The notes below the pieces were generated by a model. That model searched no databases. It was not told the origin of the DNA and saw only the letters and a program-made list of their open reading frames with translations. From JAFECT01 sp036501825 (lineage in GTDB: Bacteria > Pseudomonadota > Alphaproteobacteria > Caulobacterales > Caulobacteraceae), in contig DASXZP010000032.1 in the NCBI GenBank assembly GCA_036501825.1, positions 186,001 to 250,000 of the forward strand: a DNA stretch of 64,000 nt, read 5' to 3'. Within the stretch, counting starts at the first letter, position 1; every line of letters starts with the position of its first letter. Positions 23,808 to 31,082 of this stretch are shown piece by piece. Made by a program: the position numbers and the translations under genes.

Positions 23808-24314
23808 ATGAGCAGCGACAAGGTATTCTTTGACGCCGGTAACCCAGGCGCCCTCTCAAACGTCCAATGGGTGCTTGTGGCGACCGCGCTCCTGTTCTTG
23901 GTTGTCGGCATAATCATGATCTGCCGCCCGAAACTCGGGCGAGGCAACGACCCGACGGCCAATCGCGGTATGGGGCTGGCAGCTAGTTTGTTTGGTGGAG
24001 CGGCTCTCGTCGCCATCGGCGCGCCATACGTGATGGCGTTGCGCGCCCTATCCGATCTGCGCTCGGGTAAATCGCAGGTCATCGCGGGGTGTGTCGAGCA
24101 CTACGCAATTGAAAGACAATCCAAGTCCGCGGACACCTATTTTTCCGTGCAGGGCGCGCCGTTCCACTTCAGCAGCATCTGGTATTTGCCCGGGTACCAC
24201 AGCGCGAGCGATGATATTCATGCGGGCCAAGGCCTGAAGATTACTAAGCGTGGAGACTTTGTGATCCGCGTGCAGGCGTCGCCCACGGTCTGCCCGCAAT
24301 CAACGGCAAAGTAG
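23808..24314 (+). CDS. hypothetical membrane protein
   Basis: A 168-residue protein with two predicted membrane helices: WVLVATALLFLVVGIIMI (residues about 20-37) and GLAASLFGGAALVAIGAPYVMAL (about 56-78). A 90-residue soluble C-terminal domain follows, with two cysteines (ITGC-like AGCVEHY and TVCPQ). I do not recognise the family. The ATG at 23808 has a GGGGG ribosome site; a GTG at 23790 is also in frame. Base composition looks less GC-rich and codon choice less biased than in neighbours, and the gene lies just behind a tRNA, so acquisition is possible. Confidence 0.65.
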   Translation: MSSDKVFFDAGNPGALSNVQWVLVATALLFLVVGIIMICRPKLGRGNDPTANRGMGLAASLFGGAALVAIGAPYVMALRALSDLRSGKSQVIAGCVEHYAIERQSKSADTYFSVQGAPFHFSSIWYLPGYHSASDDIHAGQGLKITKRGDFVIRVQASPTVCPQSTAK

Positions 24315-24377
24315 GTCCTTACTTGCGCGGAGCTTGCGCCCCGCCCAAGCAAAGATGATGCGCGGGTCGTCGAACGC

Positions 24378-24818
24378 CTAAACTCCCGTCGACTGGTTGT
24401 GCGTGCCGCCGGGTTGGGCGACGCCGAACATGACGGTGGCGCAGACTTCGCCGTCGGTTTCGCGCGCGAGGTCGCCGGTCGAGATGATGCCGACGAGGCG
24501 CTTGTCCGCGTCGACTACCGGCAGGCGGCGCACCTGAATGTCAGCCATGTTGTCGGCGATGTCGTCGATGTCCGCGTCGTCGAAGCAGTACAGCACCTCG
24601 CGGGTCATCACGTCGCGCACCTTCGCGTCCGGCCCCAGACCCTGGGCGACCGCGCGCACGGTGATGTCGCGATCGGTGAGCATGCCGACGAGGCGATCGT
24701 CTTTCTCCACCGGGATGAAGCCGATGTCGGACTCGAGCATCAGCTTCGCCGCAGTTTGCAAGCTATCCTCCGGCGTTGCGGTCAGGACTTGGCGGGTCAT
24801 GCAGTCGCGTACTTTCAT
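24378..24818 (-). CDS. CBS-domain-pair protein
   Basis: A 146-residue protein made of two CBS domains (Bateman module). Domain 1 is MKVRDCMTRQVLTATPEDSL...GFIPVEKDDRLVGMLTDRDI; domain 2 is VRDVMTREVLYCFDDADI...RRLPVVDADKRLVGIISTGDLAR. Such stand-alone proteins bind adenosine nucleotides and act as energy or stress sensors; the partner is unknown. The ATG at 24818 has GGAG 6 nt upstream; an in-frame ATG at 24830 would lie only about 16 nt from the predicted transcript start. An EcfG-type promoter drives it, divergent from hsp20. Confidence 0.93.
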   Translation of the reverse strand: MKVRDCMTRQVLTATPEDSLQTAAKLMLESDIGFIPVEKDDRLVGMLTDRDITVRAVAQGLGPDAKVRDVMTREVLYCFDDADIDDIADNMADIQVRRLPVVDADKRLVGIISTGDLARETDGEVCATVMFGVAQPGGTHNQSTGV

Positions 24819-24852
24819 CACAGTCTCCATCGCCTCGGAAGGAAAGCCGCGA

Positions 24853-24878
24853 AACCGGGGGCGACCCTCATGCGTTCC
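24853..24878 (-). promoter_or_regulatory. predicted EcfG/SigT general-stress promoter for the CBS-pair gene
   Basis: On the minus strand GGAAC (24878-24874), 17 nt, then GGTT (24856-24853). The start would be near 24846, giving a leader of about 28 nt to the ATG at 24818. EcfG-type consensus in alphaproteobacteria is GGAAC-N16/17-(C/G)GTT. Confidence 0.65.
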
Positions 24879-24918
24879 GTAGGCGGTTCATGAAATTTGC
24901 GGTGAGGCTGGTTTGCGC

Positions 24919-24944
24919 GGAACCGCGCGCACGAACCGGCGGTT
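24919..24944 (+). promoter_or_regulatory. predicted EcfG/SigT general-stress promoter for hsp20
   Basis: GGAAC (24919-24923), 17 nt, GGTT (24941-24944). The start would be near 24951, about 46 nt before the Hsp20 ATG. It is divergent from the similar promoter of the CBS-pair gene, so both genes should respond together. Confidence 0.65.
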
Positions 24945-24996
24945 CAAATCGCAGCGGGGGCAAGCCGTCTACAGCCTGACAAAATGGAGCCGTCCG

Positions 24997-25641
24997 ATGC
25001 CTGACGCGCAGGGTTCGCAATCCAACACTCAATCAATGACCGACACGCCGCGACCGCGCGGCAAGGACGGTGAGCGCCGCCCGCCCGAGGACGCGTCGTT
25101 CGCCGCGTCGCAACGCGCGCGCGGCAACGACGGCTCGCCCTATCTCACCACGCCCGATATCTGGCGCGAGACCTGGCGGCCGCTGGCGACGATACAGTCG
25201 GAGATGGCGCGCTGGTTCGACGAGGTGTGGCGTGAAGCGGCGAGTGCGCAGGGCGGCTATATAAAGTCGACGCGCGCCCTGCCTGAACTGGCCGGGGCCG
25301 CGACCTTCGCCGGTTTGCCGCGCGCGGACTTGAAGGAAACCGACAAGGACTATCGCCTGCACGTCGAGCTGCCGGGCCTGAAAGTCTCCGATGTCTCGCT
25401 CGAACTCGACGGCGACGCTCTGGTGGTGCGCGGCGTGAAATCGGACGACAGCGACGCGGATACCGCCAACTTCCACATCACCGAACGCCGCTTCGGCCGC
25501 GTCGAGCGCCGCTTCGCCCTGCCGCGCGACATCGATCAGAGCGCGGTGAAGGCGGACTTCCGCGACGGGGTTCTGAACGTCGTTCTGCCCAAGGACGCGG
25601 TCGCCGCCGCGCGCCGCCGCATCGACGTCCGCCCAGGCTGA
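24997..25641 (+). CDS. Hsp20/alpha-crystallin family small heat-shock protein
   Basis: An ATP-independent holdase chaperone. The 214 residues have a long polar N-terminal region (residues 1-60, many charged residues), then an Hsp20-type WRPLATIQSEMARWFDEVW segment. The alpha-crystallin domain runs from about residue 112 (ADLKETDKDYRLHVELPGLKVSDVSLEL, FHITERRFGRVERRFALP, VKADFRDGVLNVVLPK). No clear C-terminal I-x-I anchor is visible (VAAARRRIDV only), so oligomerisation may differ. The ATG at 24997 has GGAG 7 nt upstream. The local promoter resembles EcfG sites rather than sigma-32. Confidence 0.93.
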   Translation: MPDAQGSQSNTQSMTDTPRPRGKDGERRPPEDASFAASQRARGNDGSPYLTTPDIWRETWRPLATIQSEMARWFDEVWREAASAQGGYIKSTRALPELAGAATFAGLPRADLKETDKDYRLHVELPGLKVSDVSLELDGDALVVRGVKSDDSDADTANFHITERRFGRVERRFALPRDIDQSAVKADFRDGVLNVVLPKDAVAAARRRIDVRPG

Positions 25642-25656
25642 GCCGTCAGGGGCTAG

Positions 25657-25681
25657 GGAACCGACGCCGTCCCAATCGGTT
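25657..25681 (+). promoter_or_regulatory. predicted EcfG/SigT promoter for the acidic mini-protein gene
   Basis: GGAAC (25657-25661), 16 nt, GGTT (25678-25681); start near 25688, about 19 nt before the ATG at 25707. It is the third such site within 0.85 kb. Confidence 0.65.
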
Positions 25682-25706
25682 GGCTTGGGACGGCGGAGGT
25701 ATTGCC

Positions 25707-25871
25707 ATGGCTGATCCCGAAGTCGATGCGCCCCAAGATCCGATACCTGAGACGACCGAAAACCCCATCGTCGCCGAAGCCGATGTTTCTGAAATCGAGG
25801 AGGTTGCGCCGGTGATCTGCGATCCGGTGATCGGCTTCGTCTGTCCGAGCGAGGCGCTGAAGCGCGGCTAG
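25707..25871 (+). CDS. acidic mini-protein of unknown function
   Basis: Fifty-four residues, strongly acidic in the first two thirds (VDAPQDPIPETTENPIVAEADVSEIEE) and ending VAPVICDPVIGFVCPSEALKRG with two cysteines ten residues apart. It has no family I recognise. Support for reality is an ideal GGAGG ribosome site 7 nt before the ATG, an EcfG-like promoter directly upstream, and a stop codon shared head-to-head (CTAG) with the convergent DUF2842 gene. Confidence 0.7.
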   Translation: MADPEVDAPQDPIPETTENPIVAEADVSEIEEVAPVICDPVIGFVCPSEALKRG

Positions 25872-26080
25872 CGCCGCGGTTTGAAAAAGCGGCCGTGCTC
25901 GGCCCAGGTGAACAGCGGGAACAACGGCACGCCCCAAGCGACGCCGGCGACCAGAAAATACAGGGTCGTCATCCAGCCCGACGGCACATAGGCCGCCAGT
26001 CGCAACGCGACCACGATCCACACGACCAGAAAAACCAGCATGAAGACGCCGACCAGCGCCTTGCGCGTGCGCGGACCCAC
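25868..26080 (-). CDS. DUF2842-like small membrane protein
   Basis: A 70-residue protein with two membrane helices (ALVGVFMLVFLVVWIVVALRLAAYV and TTLYFLVAGVAWGVPLFPLFTW) and a C-terminal WAEHGRFFKPRR. This is the size and layout of the alphaproteobacterial DUF2842 family; function unknown. The GTG at 26080 lies 2 nt behind the stop of the GlsB-like gene, so the two are translated together. Confidence 0.8.
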   Translation of the reverse strand: MGPRTRKALVGVFMLVFLVVWIVVALRLAAYVPSGWMTTLYFLVAGVAWGVPLFPLFTWAEHGRFFKPRR

Positions 26081-26082
26081 GA

Positions 26083-26340
26083 TCAGACGCGCCGGCGCAC
26101 GGCGGCCATGGTGATCAGCAGGAACGCCGCACCGACCGCCGCCAAGGTGTCTTCGCTCCACTGTCCCGCGAACTCGGCCGCGGTGACCCGCGCGATGAAC
26201 GCGCCCAGGAAGGCGCCGACCAGGCCCACGCCCATGGCCGACAGCAGGCGCCGGCTGCCGGTCAGCGCATCGGCCAGCCAGCCAAGCACCACGCCGATGG
26301 CCGTCACGATCAGGATGGTCTTCCAGTCCATGCCCATCAT
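26083..26340 (-). CDS. GlsB/YeaQ/YmgE family stress-associated membrane protein
   Basis: An 85-residue protein with three hydrophobic segments and the glycine-rich pattern of this family (IGVVLGWLADALTG, GVGLVGAFLGAFIA, VGAAFLLITMAAVRRR). Relatives are often induced in stationary phase or stress; mechanism unknown. A GGGAG site precedes the ATG at 26340; further ATGs at 26337 and 26331 are in frame. No EcfG-like site was found in front of it, unlike its neighbours. Confidence 0.88.
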   Translation of the reverse strand: MMGMDWKTILIVTAIGVVLGWLADALTGSRRLLSAMGVGLVGAFLGAFIARVTAAEFAGQWSEDTLAAVGAAFLLITMAAVRRRV

Positions 26341-26489
26341 CGGAATCGACTCCCGCTAACCCGCGCCCGGCGGTGGAATACGACAGCGCGAGGCCCGGTT
26401 CCAAGGCCTTCGGCGCCCGGGAGTCGCGGAACGGCGTTCGCACGCGGCTCTGGACGCGGCGGGCGCGCTCGCCTAATCGGCCCGGGCGC

Positions 26490-27560
26490 ATGAGGCATTT
26501 CCATACCGAGCAGCGATCGCGCGCCGTGTCCGTCTGGCTGTTTGTGCTGGCGGCCCTGGTGCTGGCTATGGTGGTGGTGGGGGGGGCGACGCGCCTGACC
26601 CACTCGGGCCTGTCGATCACCCAGTGGAAGCCGATCCGCGGCGTCGTCCCGCCGCTGAACCCTGCCCAATGGGCGCAGGAGTTCAACAATTACAAGCACA
26701 TCCCCCAGTACAAACTCCTGAACCAGGGCATGAGCCTGGGCGAGTTCAAGGGCATCTACTGGTGGGAGTGGACCCACCGCCTGCTCGGCCGGCTGATCGG
26801 GGTGGTGTTCCTGTTGCCCTTCATCTGGTTCTGGCTGCGCGGGCAGCTGACCCGCCGGTTGGTGTGGCAGTGCGGAGTGCTGTTCCTGCTGGGCGGCCTG
26901 CAGGGCCTGATCGGCTGGTGGATGGTCTCCTCGGGGCTGGAGGTCCGCACCTCGGTCGCGCCCGAGCGCCTCGCGATCCACCTGGGCGCCGCCCTCATCC
27001 TGTTCATCGCCCTGATCTGGACCGGCCTCGGAGCCCAGGCGCACGAGCGTCAGGCCCGGCCGCCCGGGGGCCTGACCATCTTCGCCGCGTTGCTGCTGGG
27101 CATGGCCTATGTGCAGGCTTTGCTGGGCGCGCTGGTCGCCGGGAACCAGGCCGGGCTGATCTACAACGACTGGCCGATGATGAACGGCAAGATCCTCGCG
27201 CCGGTCAGCTGGAAGGGCGGGGCGCTGCATGCCTTCCTGCACGACCAGGCGCTCACCCAGTTCGACCACCGGATCGGCGCCTATCTGCTGCTGTTCGCGG
27301 TCACCGCCTATGTGATCTTCATTCTTCGGATCCGCGTGCCCGATGCCTTGAAGGTCGCGGGCGAGGTTCTGACGCTACTGGTCTGGGTCCAGGCTGGTCT
27401 GGGCATCGCCACCCTGATGAACGCCGCGCCTCTGCCGCTCGCCTTGCTGCACCAGCTGGGCGCCGCCCTGGTCCTGGCCGCGGCGACCTTCAACCTCTGG
27501 CGCGTGCGGCGGATGAACGAACGGTCTTTTGCGGGTGGAATAGGGGCTCAGAACCTGTAA
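26490..27560 (+). CDS. ctaA: haem A synthase (COX15/CtaA family)
   Basis: Oxidises haem O to haem A for aa3-type cytochrome oxidase. The 356 residues form eight membrane helices. The conserved haem-ligand histidines sit in ATRLTHSGLSITQWKP, WWEWTHRLLGRLIG, LTQFDHRIGAYLL and LALLHQLGAAL. This is the class 2 (COX15-like) type with a VVPPLNPAQWAQEFNNYK insertion. The ATG at 26490 was chosen because upstream in-frame residues are basic and non-conserved. Together with the CBP3, NDUFS4 and SdhE genes, it makes the window rich in respiratory assembly factors. Confidence 0.95.
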   Translation: MRHFHTEQRSRAVSVWLFVLAALVLAMVVVGGATRLTHSGLSITQWKPIRGVVPPLNPAQWAQEFNNYKHIPQYKLLNQGMSLGEFKGIYWWEWTHRLLGRLIGVVFLLPFIWFWLRGQLTRRLVWQCGVLFLLGGLQGLIGWWMVSSGLEVRTSVAPERLAIHLGAALILFIALIWTGLGAQAHERQARPPGGLTIFAALLLGMAYVQALLGALVAGNQAGLIYNDWPMMNGKILAPVSWKGGALHAFLHDQALTQFDHRIGAYLLLFAVTAYVIFILRIRVPDALKVAGEVLTLLVWVQAGLGIATLMNAAPLPLALLHQLGAALVLAAATFNLWRVRRMNERSFAGGIGAQNL

Positions 27561-27579
27561 GACCGCCGTCCGCGCGGCA

Positions 27580-27635
27580 TTTTGTTCCGGTATTATACTA
27601 CCGTTACAAAAATAACCAATAAAACCAGTAACCTA
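27580..27635 (+). promoter_or_regulatory. AT-rich promoter and leader region upstream of rplM
   Basis: A conspicuous AT-rich island in GC-rich DNA, containing TATTAT/TATACT (27591-27599) and a following TTACAAAAATAACCAATAAA stretch. It is the likely start region of the rplM-rpsI transcript, with a leader of over 100 nt. A clear -35 match could not be assigned. Confidence 0.4.
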
Positions 27636-27743
27636 GACGCACGCCGCGCCATGAAGTGCGGTTGACGCGATCCCGGGCCTCCTGTACTGACGCGCGCTTC
27701 GCGGGTCGCCCACCGGCCGCCCGCCTCCGAGGATTTTCGACCC

Positions 27744-28220
27744 ATGCTGAGATCGTCTACGGCTTCGTTGAAGCCCGCCGATGTCGAGAAGAAGTGGATC
27801 GTGATCGATGCGAAGGACGCCGTGGTCGGCCGTCTCGCTTCGTTCATCGCGCTGCGCCTTCGCGGCAAGCACCGGCCCGACTACACCCCGCACGTCGACT
27901 GCGGCGACCATGTCATCGTGATCAACTGCGAGAAGGTGAAGCTCACCGGCCGCAAGAACGAGAACAAGGTCTACTACCGTCACACCGGCCACCCGGGCGG
28001 CGTCAAGGAACGCATCGCGGGCCAGGTGCTCAGCGGACGTTACCCCGAGCGTGTTCTCTCCAAGGCTGTCGAGCGCATGCTGCCGAAGGAAAGCCCGCTG
28101 GCGCGCGCGCAGATGACGCACCTGCGCATCTACGCCGGCGAGAGCCACAGCCATGCCGCCCAGAGCCCCGAAGTCATCGACTTCGCCAAGCTCAACGCCA
28201 AGAACGCCCGGAGCCAATAA
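27744..28220 (+). CDS. rplM: 50S ribosomal protein L13
   Basis: An early-assembling large-subunit protein. The 158 residues include KKWIVIDAKDAVVGRLASFIALRLRGKHRPDYTPHVDCGDHVIVIN, KLTGRK, VYYRHTGHPGG and VLSKAVERMLPK. A GAGG site lies upstream of the ATG. It is followed after 1 bp by rpsI, the standard operon. Confidence 0.98.
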   Translation: MLRSSTASLKPADVEKKWIVIDAKDAVVGRLASFIALRLRGKHRPDYTPHVDCGDHVIVINCEKVKLTGRKNENKVYYRHTGHPGGVKERIAGQVLSGRYPERVLSKAVERMLPKESPLARAQMTHLRIYAGESHSHAAQSPEVIDFAKLNAKNARSQ

Positions 28221-28221
28221 G

Positions 28222-28698
28222 ATGAGCGAAACGCAAGGCTTCGACGCCCTCCAGAGCCTGTCGAGCAACCCGGAAGCTGCGGCCCCGGTGCGCGAACAGA
28301 TCCTCGACAAGTTCGGCCGCGCCTACGCGACCGGCAAGCGCAAGAACGCGATCGCGCGTGTGTGGATCAAGCCGGGCTCCGGCAAGATCACCATCAACGA
28401 CCGCGACCAGGAAACCTACTTCGCCCGTCCCGTGCTGCGCATGATGATCGCCCAGCCCATGGTCATCACCGATCGCTCGAGTCAGTTCGATGTGATCGCC
28501 ACGGTCGAAGGTTCGGGCCTTTCCGGTCAGGCCGGCGCCATCCGTCACGCCATCTCCAAGGCGCTGACCTACTATGAGCCCGGTCTGCGCGGCGCCCTGA
28601 AGGCCGCCGGCTTCCTGACCCGCGACTCGCGGATCGTCGAGCGTAAGAAGTACGGCCGCGCCAAGGCGCGCCGCAGCTTCCAGTTCTCGAAGCGCTAG
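28222..28698 (+). CDS. rpsI: 30S ribosomal protein S9
   Basis: A 158-residue small-subunit protein. The S9 core starts at about residue 33 (GRAYATGKRKNAIARVWIKPGSGKITIN) and ends with ERKKYGRAKARRSFQFSKR, whose tail reaches the P-site tRNA. The first 30 residues are an alphaproteobacterial extension. A hairpin with a T tract follows. Confidence 0.98.
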   Translation: MSETQGFDALQSLSSNPEAAAPVREQILDKFGRAYATGKRKNAIARVWIKPGSGKITINDRDQETYFARPVLRMMIAQPMVITDRSSQFDVIATVEGSGLSGQAGAIRHAISKALTYYEPGLRGALKAAGFLTRDSRIVERKKYGRAKARRSFQFSKR

Positions 28699-28724
28699 GT
28701 CGTCGGGACATATCCGACTTCGGG

Positions 28725-28755
28725 CGGGCGCTTCGGGAGACCGGGGCGCCCGTTT
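28725..28755 (+). terminator. terminator after rpsI
   Basis: Stem CGGGCGC (28725-28731) / GCGCCCG (28746-28752) followed by TTT, in the 76-bp gap before argC. Confidence 0.65.
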
Positions 28756-28774
28756 CGATTCCGGGAGTACGAAT

Positions 28775-29710
28775 GTGACGCAGAAGATCTTCATCGACGG
28801 CGAAGCGGGCACGACGGGCCTACAAATTCGCGCGCGTCTGGAAGCTCGCACCGACCTGGAGCTCGTTAGCATCGATCCCGCACGCCGCAAGGACGCGGGC
28901 GCGCGCGCCGAGGCGTTGAACGGTTGCGATCTCGCGATCCTGTGTCTGCCGGATGGCGCGGCGCGCGAGGCGGTGGCGCTGATCGAAAATCCCGACGTGC
29001 GGGTAATCGATGCGTCCACTGCGCACCGCACTGCGCCCGGCTGGACCTACGGCTTTGCGGAAATGTCGAAGACGCAGCGCGGCGAGATCGCCAAGTCCAA
29101 GCGCGTGTCCAATCCTGGGTGCTATCCCACCGGCTTCATCGCCCTGGTGCGGCCCTTGGTGGAGACGGGGCTGCTGCCGGCCGACTGGCCGGTCACTGTG
29201 AACGCCGTCTCGGGCTACAGCGGCGGCGGCAAGGCCATGATCGCCGAGTTCGAAGGCGCCGCGCCCGATCCGTTCCGCGCCTATGCGCTGAACCTCCAGC
29301 ACAAGCATGTGCCGGAGATGCAGGCGCATGCGGGCCTGAAACACCCCCCGCTGTTTGCGCCTGCGGTCGGCCGTTTCGCCCAGGGTATGATCGTCGAGGT
29401 TCCGCTGCAGCTGTGGGCGCTCCCGAACCGCGTACGCGTGAAGGATATTTGGTCGGCTTTGGACACGGCCTATGCCGAAGAGCCCTTCGTTGAAGTCGTC
29501 TCGCTTGTGCACGCCGACGAAATTTCTGCCCTGACGCCCGAGGGCCTGAACGGCACCAATCGCATGAAGCTTTTCATCTTCAGCAACTGGGATACCGGGC
29601 AAGTCCGCCTCTGCGCCTTGCTCGATAACCTGGGCAAGGGCGCGAGCGGGGCGGCGGTGCAGAACCTCAACCTGATGCTGGGTCTGGACGAGGCCGCGGG
29701 CCTTACCTGA
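28775..29710 (+). CDS. argC: N-acetyl-gamma-glutamyl-phosphate reductase, type 2
   Basis: NADPH-dependent reduction step in arginine synthesis. The 311-residue length and the N-terminus (KIFIDGEAGTTGLQIRARL) mark the shorter type 2 ArgC. The catalytic Cys is in RVSNPGCYPTGFIAL; a conserved His is in LQHKHVPEM. The GTG start has a GGGAG site. The rplM-rpsI-argC order is common in alphaproteobacteria. Confidence 0.96.
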   Translation: MTQKIFIDGEAGTTGLQIRARLEARTDLELVSIDPARRKDAGARAEALNGCDLAILCLPDGAAREAVALIENPDVRVIDASTAHRTAPGWTYGFAEMSKTQRGEIAKSKRVSNPGCYPTGFIALVRPLVETGLLPADWPVTVNAVSGYSGGGKAMIAEFEGAAPDPFRAYALNLQHKHVPEMQAHAGLKHPPLFAPAVGRFAQGMIVEVPLQLWALPNRVRVKDIWSALDTAYAEEPFVEVVSLVHADEISALTPEGLNGTNRMKLFIFSNWDTGQVRLCALLDNLGKGASGAAVQNLNLMLGLDEAAGLT

Positions 29711-29830
29711 ACATTTCTTTCGCGAATGGCCTCCGGCGCGCAACGGAACGGATTGATTTCGCGCGTTTCGGTCTTAAGTTTGCCTCGCGGTCGTGAAATC
29801 CAAGACGGGCCGCCCGCCGTATAACGGAGC

Positions 29831-30331
29831 ATGACCCCAATGTTCGTCCCCCGCCGCTCGTTCCTCCTGGGCTCCGCCGGAGCCGCCCTGGCGCTGGCCG
29901 CCGCAGGGACCGCCTTCGCCGCCGCCGACCGGTTTGCGGCCTCGCCCTGGCGCAAGATCACCAATGCGGAATGGAAGAAGCGGCTGTCGCCGCTGTCGTA
30001 TCAAATCCTGCGCGAGGACGGCACCGAGCGCGCCGGCACCAGCCCGCTGCTGAACGAGCACCGGAAAGGGACTTTCGCCTGCATCGCCTGCGGCCTGCCG
30101 TTGTTCAAATCGCAGTGGAAGTTCGACAGCGGCACCGGCTGGCCGAGCTTCTACACGGTCATCCAATCGAACATTTACAAGAAGTCCGACCACGAGCTGC
30201 TGGAAGAGCGCACCGAGTATCACTGCGCCCAGTGCCTCGGCCACCAGGGTCACGTGTTCGACGATGGCCCGAAGCCCACCGGTCTGCGCTACTGCAACGA
30301 CGGCGTCGCGCTGAAGTTCATTCCCGGCTAA
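29831..30331 (+). CDS. msrB: exported peptide-methionine (R)-S-oxide reductase MsrB
   Basis: Reduces the R-epimer of methionine sulfoxide. The 166 residues begin with a Tat-like signal (VPRRSFLLGSAGAALALAAAGTAFA). Zinc is held by FACIACG and YHCAQC, the catalytic Cys is in LRYCNDGVALKF, and FDSGTGWPSFY and GHQGHVFDDGP are family motifs. It complements the exported MsrA at 2850-3458. Its TAA overlaps, base for base, the stop of the convergent DUF1428 gene. Confidence 0.93.
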   Translation: MTPMFVPRRSFLLGSAGAALALAAAGTAFAAADRFAASPWRKITNAEWKKRLSPLSYQILREDGTERAGTSPLLNEHRKGTFACIACGLPLFKSQWKFDSGTGWPSFYTVIQSNIYKKSDHELLEERTEYHCAQCLGHQGHVFDDGPKPTGLRYCNDGVALKFIPG

Positions 30332-30681
30332 TCCCGCGTCGAGGCGATCGGCTGGAAGCAGCCGAGGATAAGGCGCGATGCGTCGAACGGCGGCTCGCCG
30401 GCTGACTCCATCCGCGGGTCTTCGTGCATCTTGGCTTCCGCGGCCTGAAAGGTCTCGCGGTCATGCCAGATCTGCCAGATGAAGACGATCTTCTCGCCGG
30501 GCTTGGCGGCGACCGCCTTGCGGAAGTCGGTCTGCTTGCCGTTCGGAATGTAGTCTTCCCAGGATTCGACGATTTCGAGACAGCCGAACTCCGTGAAGAA
30601 CCTGGCGCTGCTCTCGGCCCAGGCGCGATAGGCGTCCTTCTTGTCTTCGGGTACGGGGATGACCAGGCCGCAGACGTACAT
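30328..30681 (-). CDS. DUF1428 family protein
   Basis: A 117-residue member of the DUF1428 (dimeric alpha/beta barrel, YbaA-like) family: MYVCGLVIPVPEDKKDAYRAWAESSARFFTEFG, VESWEDYIPNGKQTDFRKAV and VFIWQIWHDRETFQAAEAKMHEDPRM. No biochemical role is established. The start at 30681 overlaps the stop of the upstream membrane-protein gene by 1 bp, so it is the last gene of a phaC-led minus-strand run. Confidence 0.9.
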   Translation of the reverse strand: MYVCGLVIPVPEDKKDAYRAWAESSARFFTEFGCLEIVESWEDYIPNGKQTDFRKAVAAKPGEKIVFIWQIWHDRETFQAAEAKMHEDPRMESAGEPPFDASRLILGCFQPIASTRD

Positions 30682-31082
30682 CAGGCGGCCGGCTTCTTCA
30701 GCGCCGACTCCAGAGTCAGGCCGAAGACCACGGACGCCGCGATGATGGCGATCGAATAGTCGTGGCCGGGCCACGCGGCCGCACAGCAGGCGACGATCAC
30801 GATGAGCAGCGGAACCGTCGCGGCCAGGATCAGGGTGATCGGCGAGTCCGGCTGGATCAGCGGCGGACGCTCCGGCATCTTGAACACGTAGCGCTTGAAC
30901 AGCAGGTAGAGCGCCACGATCGCCGGCGCGAGCACGATCACCACCCAGCGCATGCGCGCGGGCCCGAAGAAGGCGGCGGAGACGACCAGCAGGGTGAGGG
31001 CGAGCCCGGTCACCACCGCGAGCGTCACGTTCAACTCGTAGATCTTCTGCGGGCTGGCCGCGGGCGGGGGCGTGTTGGTCAT
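30681..31082 (-). CDS. hypothetical membrane protein downstream of phaC
   Basis: A 133-residue protein with about four membrane helices (NVTLAVVTGLALTLLVVSAAFF, WVVIVLAPAIVALYLLF, ITLILAATVPLLIVIVACCAAAW, SIAIIAASVVFGLTL) and a cytosolic-type loop KRYVFKMPERPPLIQPDS. I do not recognise the family. Its ATG overlaps the phaC stop by 4 bp, so it is translationally coupled to the PHA synthase. Confidence 0.8.
   Translation of the reverse strand: MTNTPPPAASPQKIYELNVTLAVVTGLALTLLVVSAAFFGPARMRWVVIVLAPAIVALYLLFKRYVFKMPERPPLIQPDSPITLILAATVPLLIVIVACCAAAWPGHDYSIAIIAASVVFGLTLESALKKPAA

Noticed and set aside
26341..26402. EcfG-type promoter for the GlsB-like gene
   Set aside because: A minus-strand GGAAC exists at 26402-26398, but the only AACC-type -10 is 36 nt away.
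29745..29767. GGAAC ... CGTT upstream of msrB as a fifth EcfG promoter
   Set aside because: The spacer is only 14 nt, outside the 16-17 nt of the other sites.
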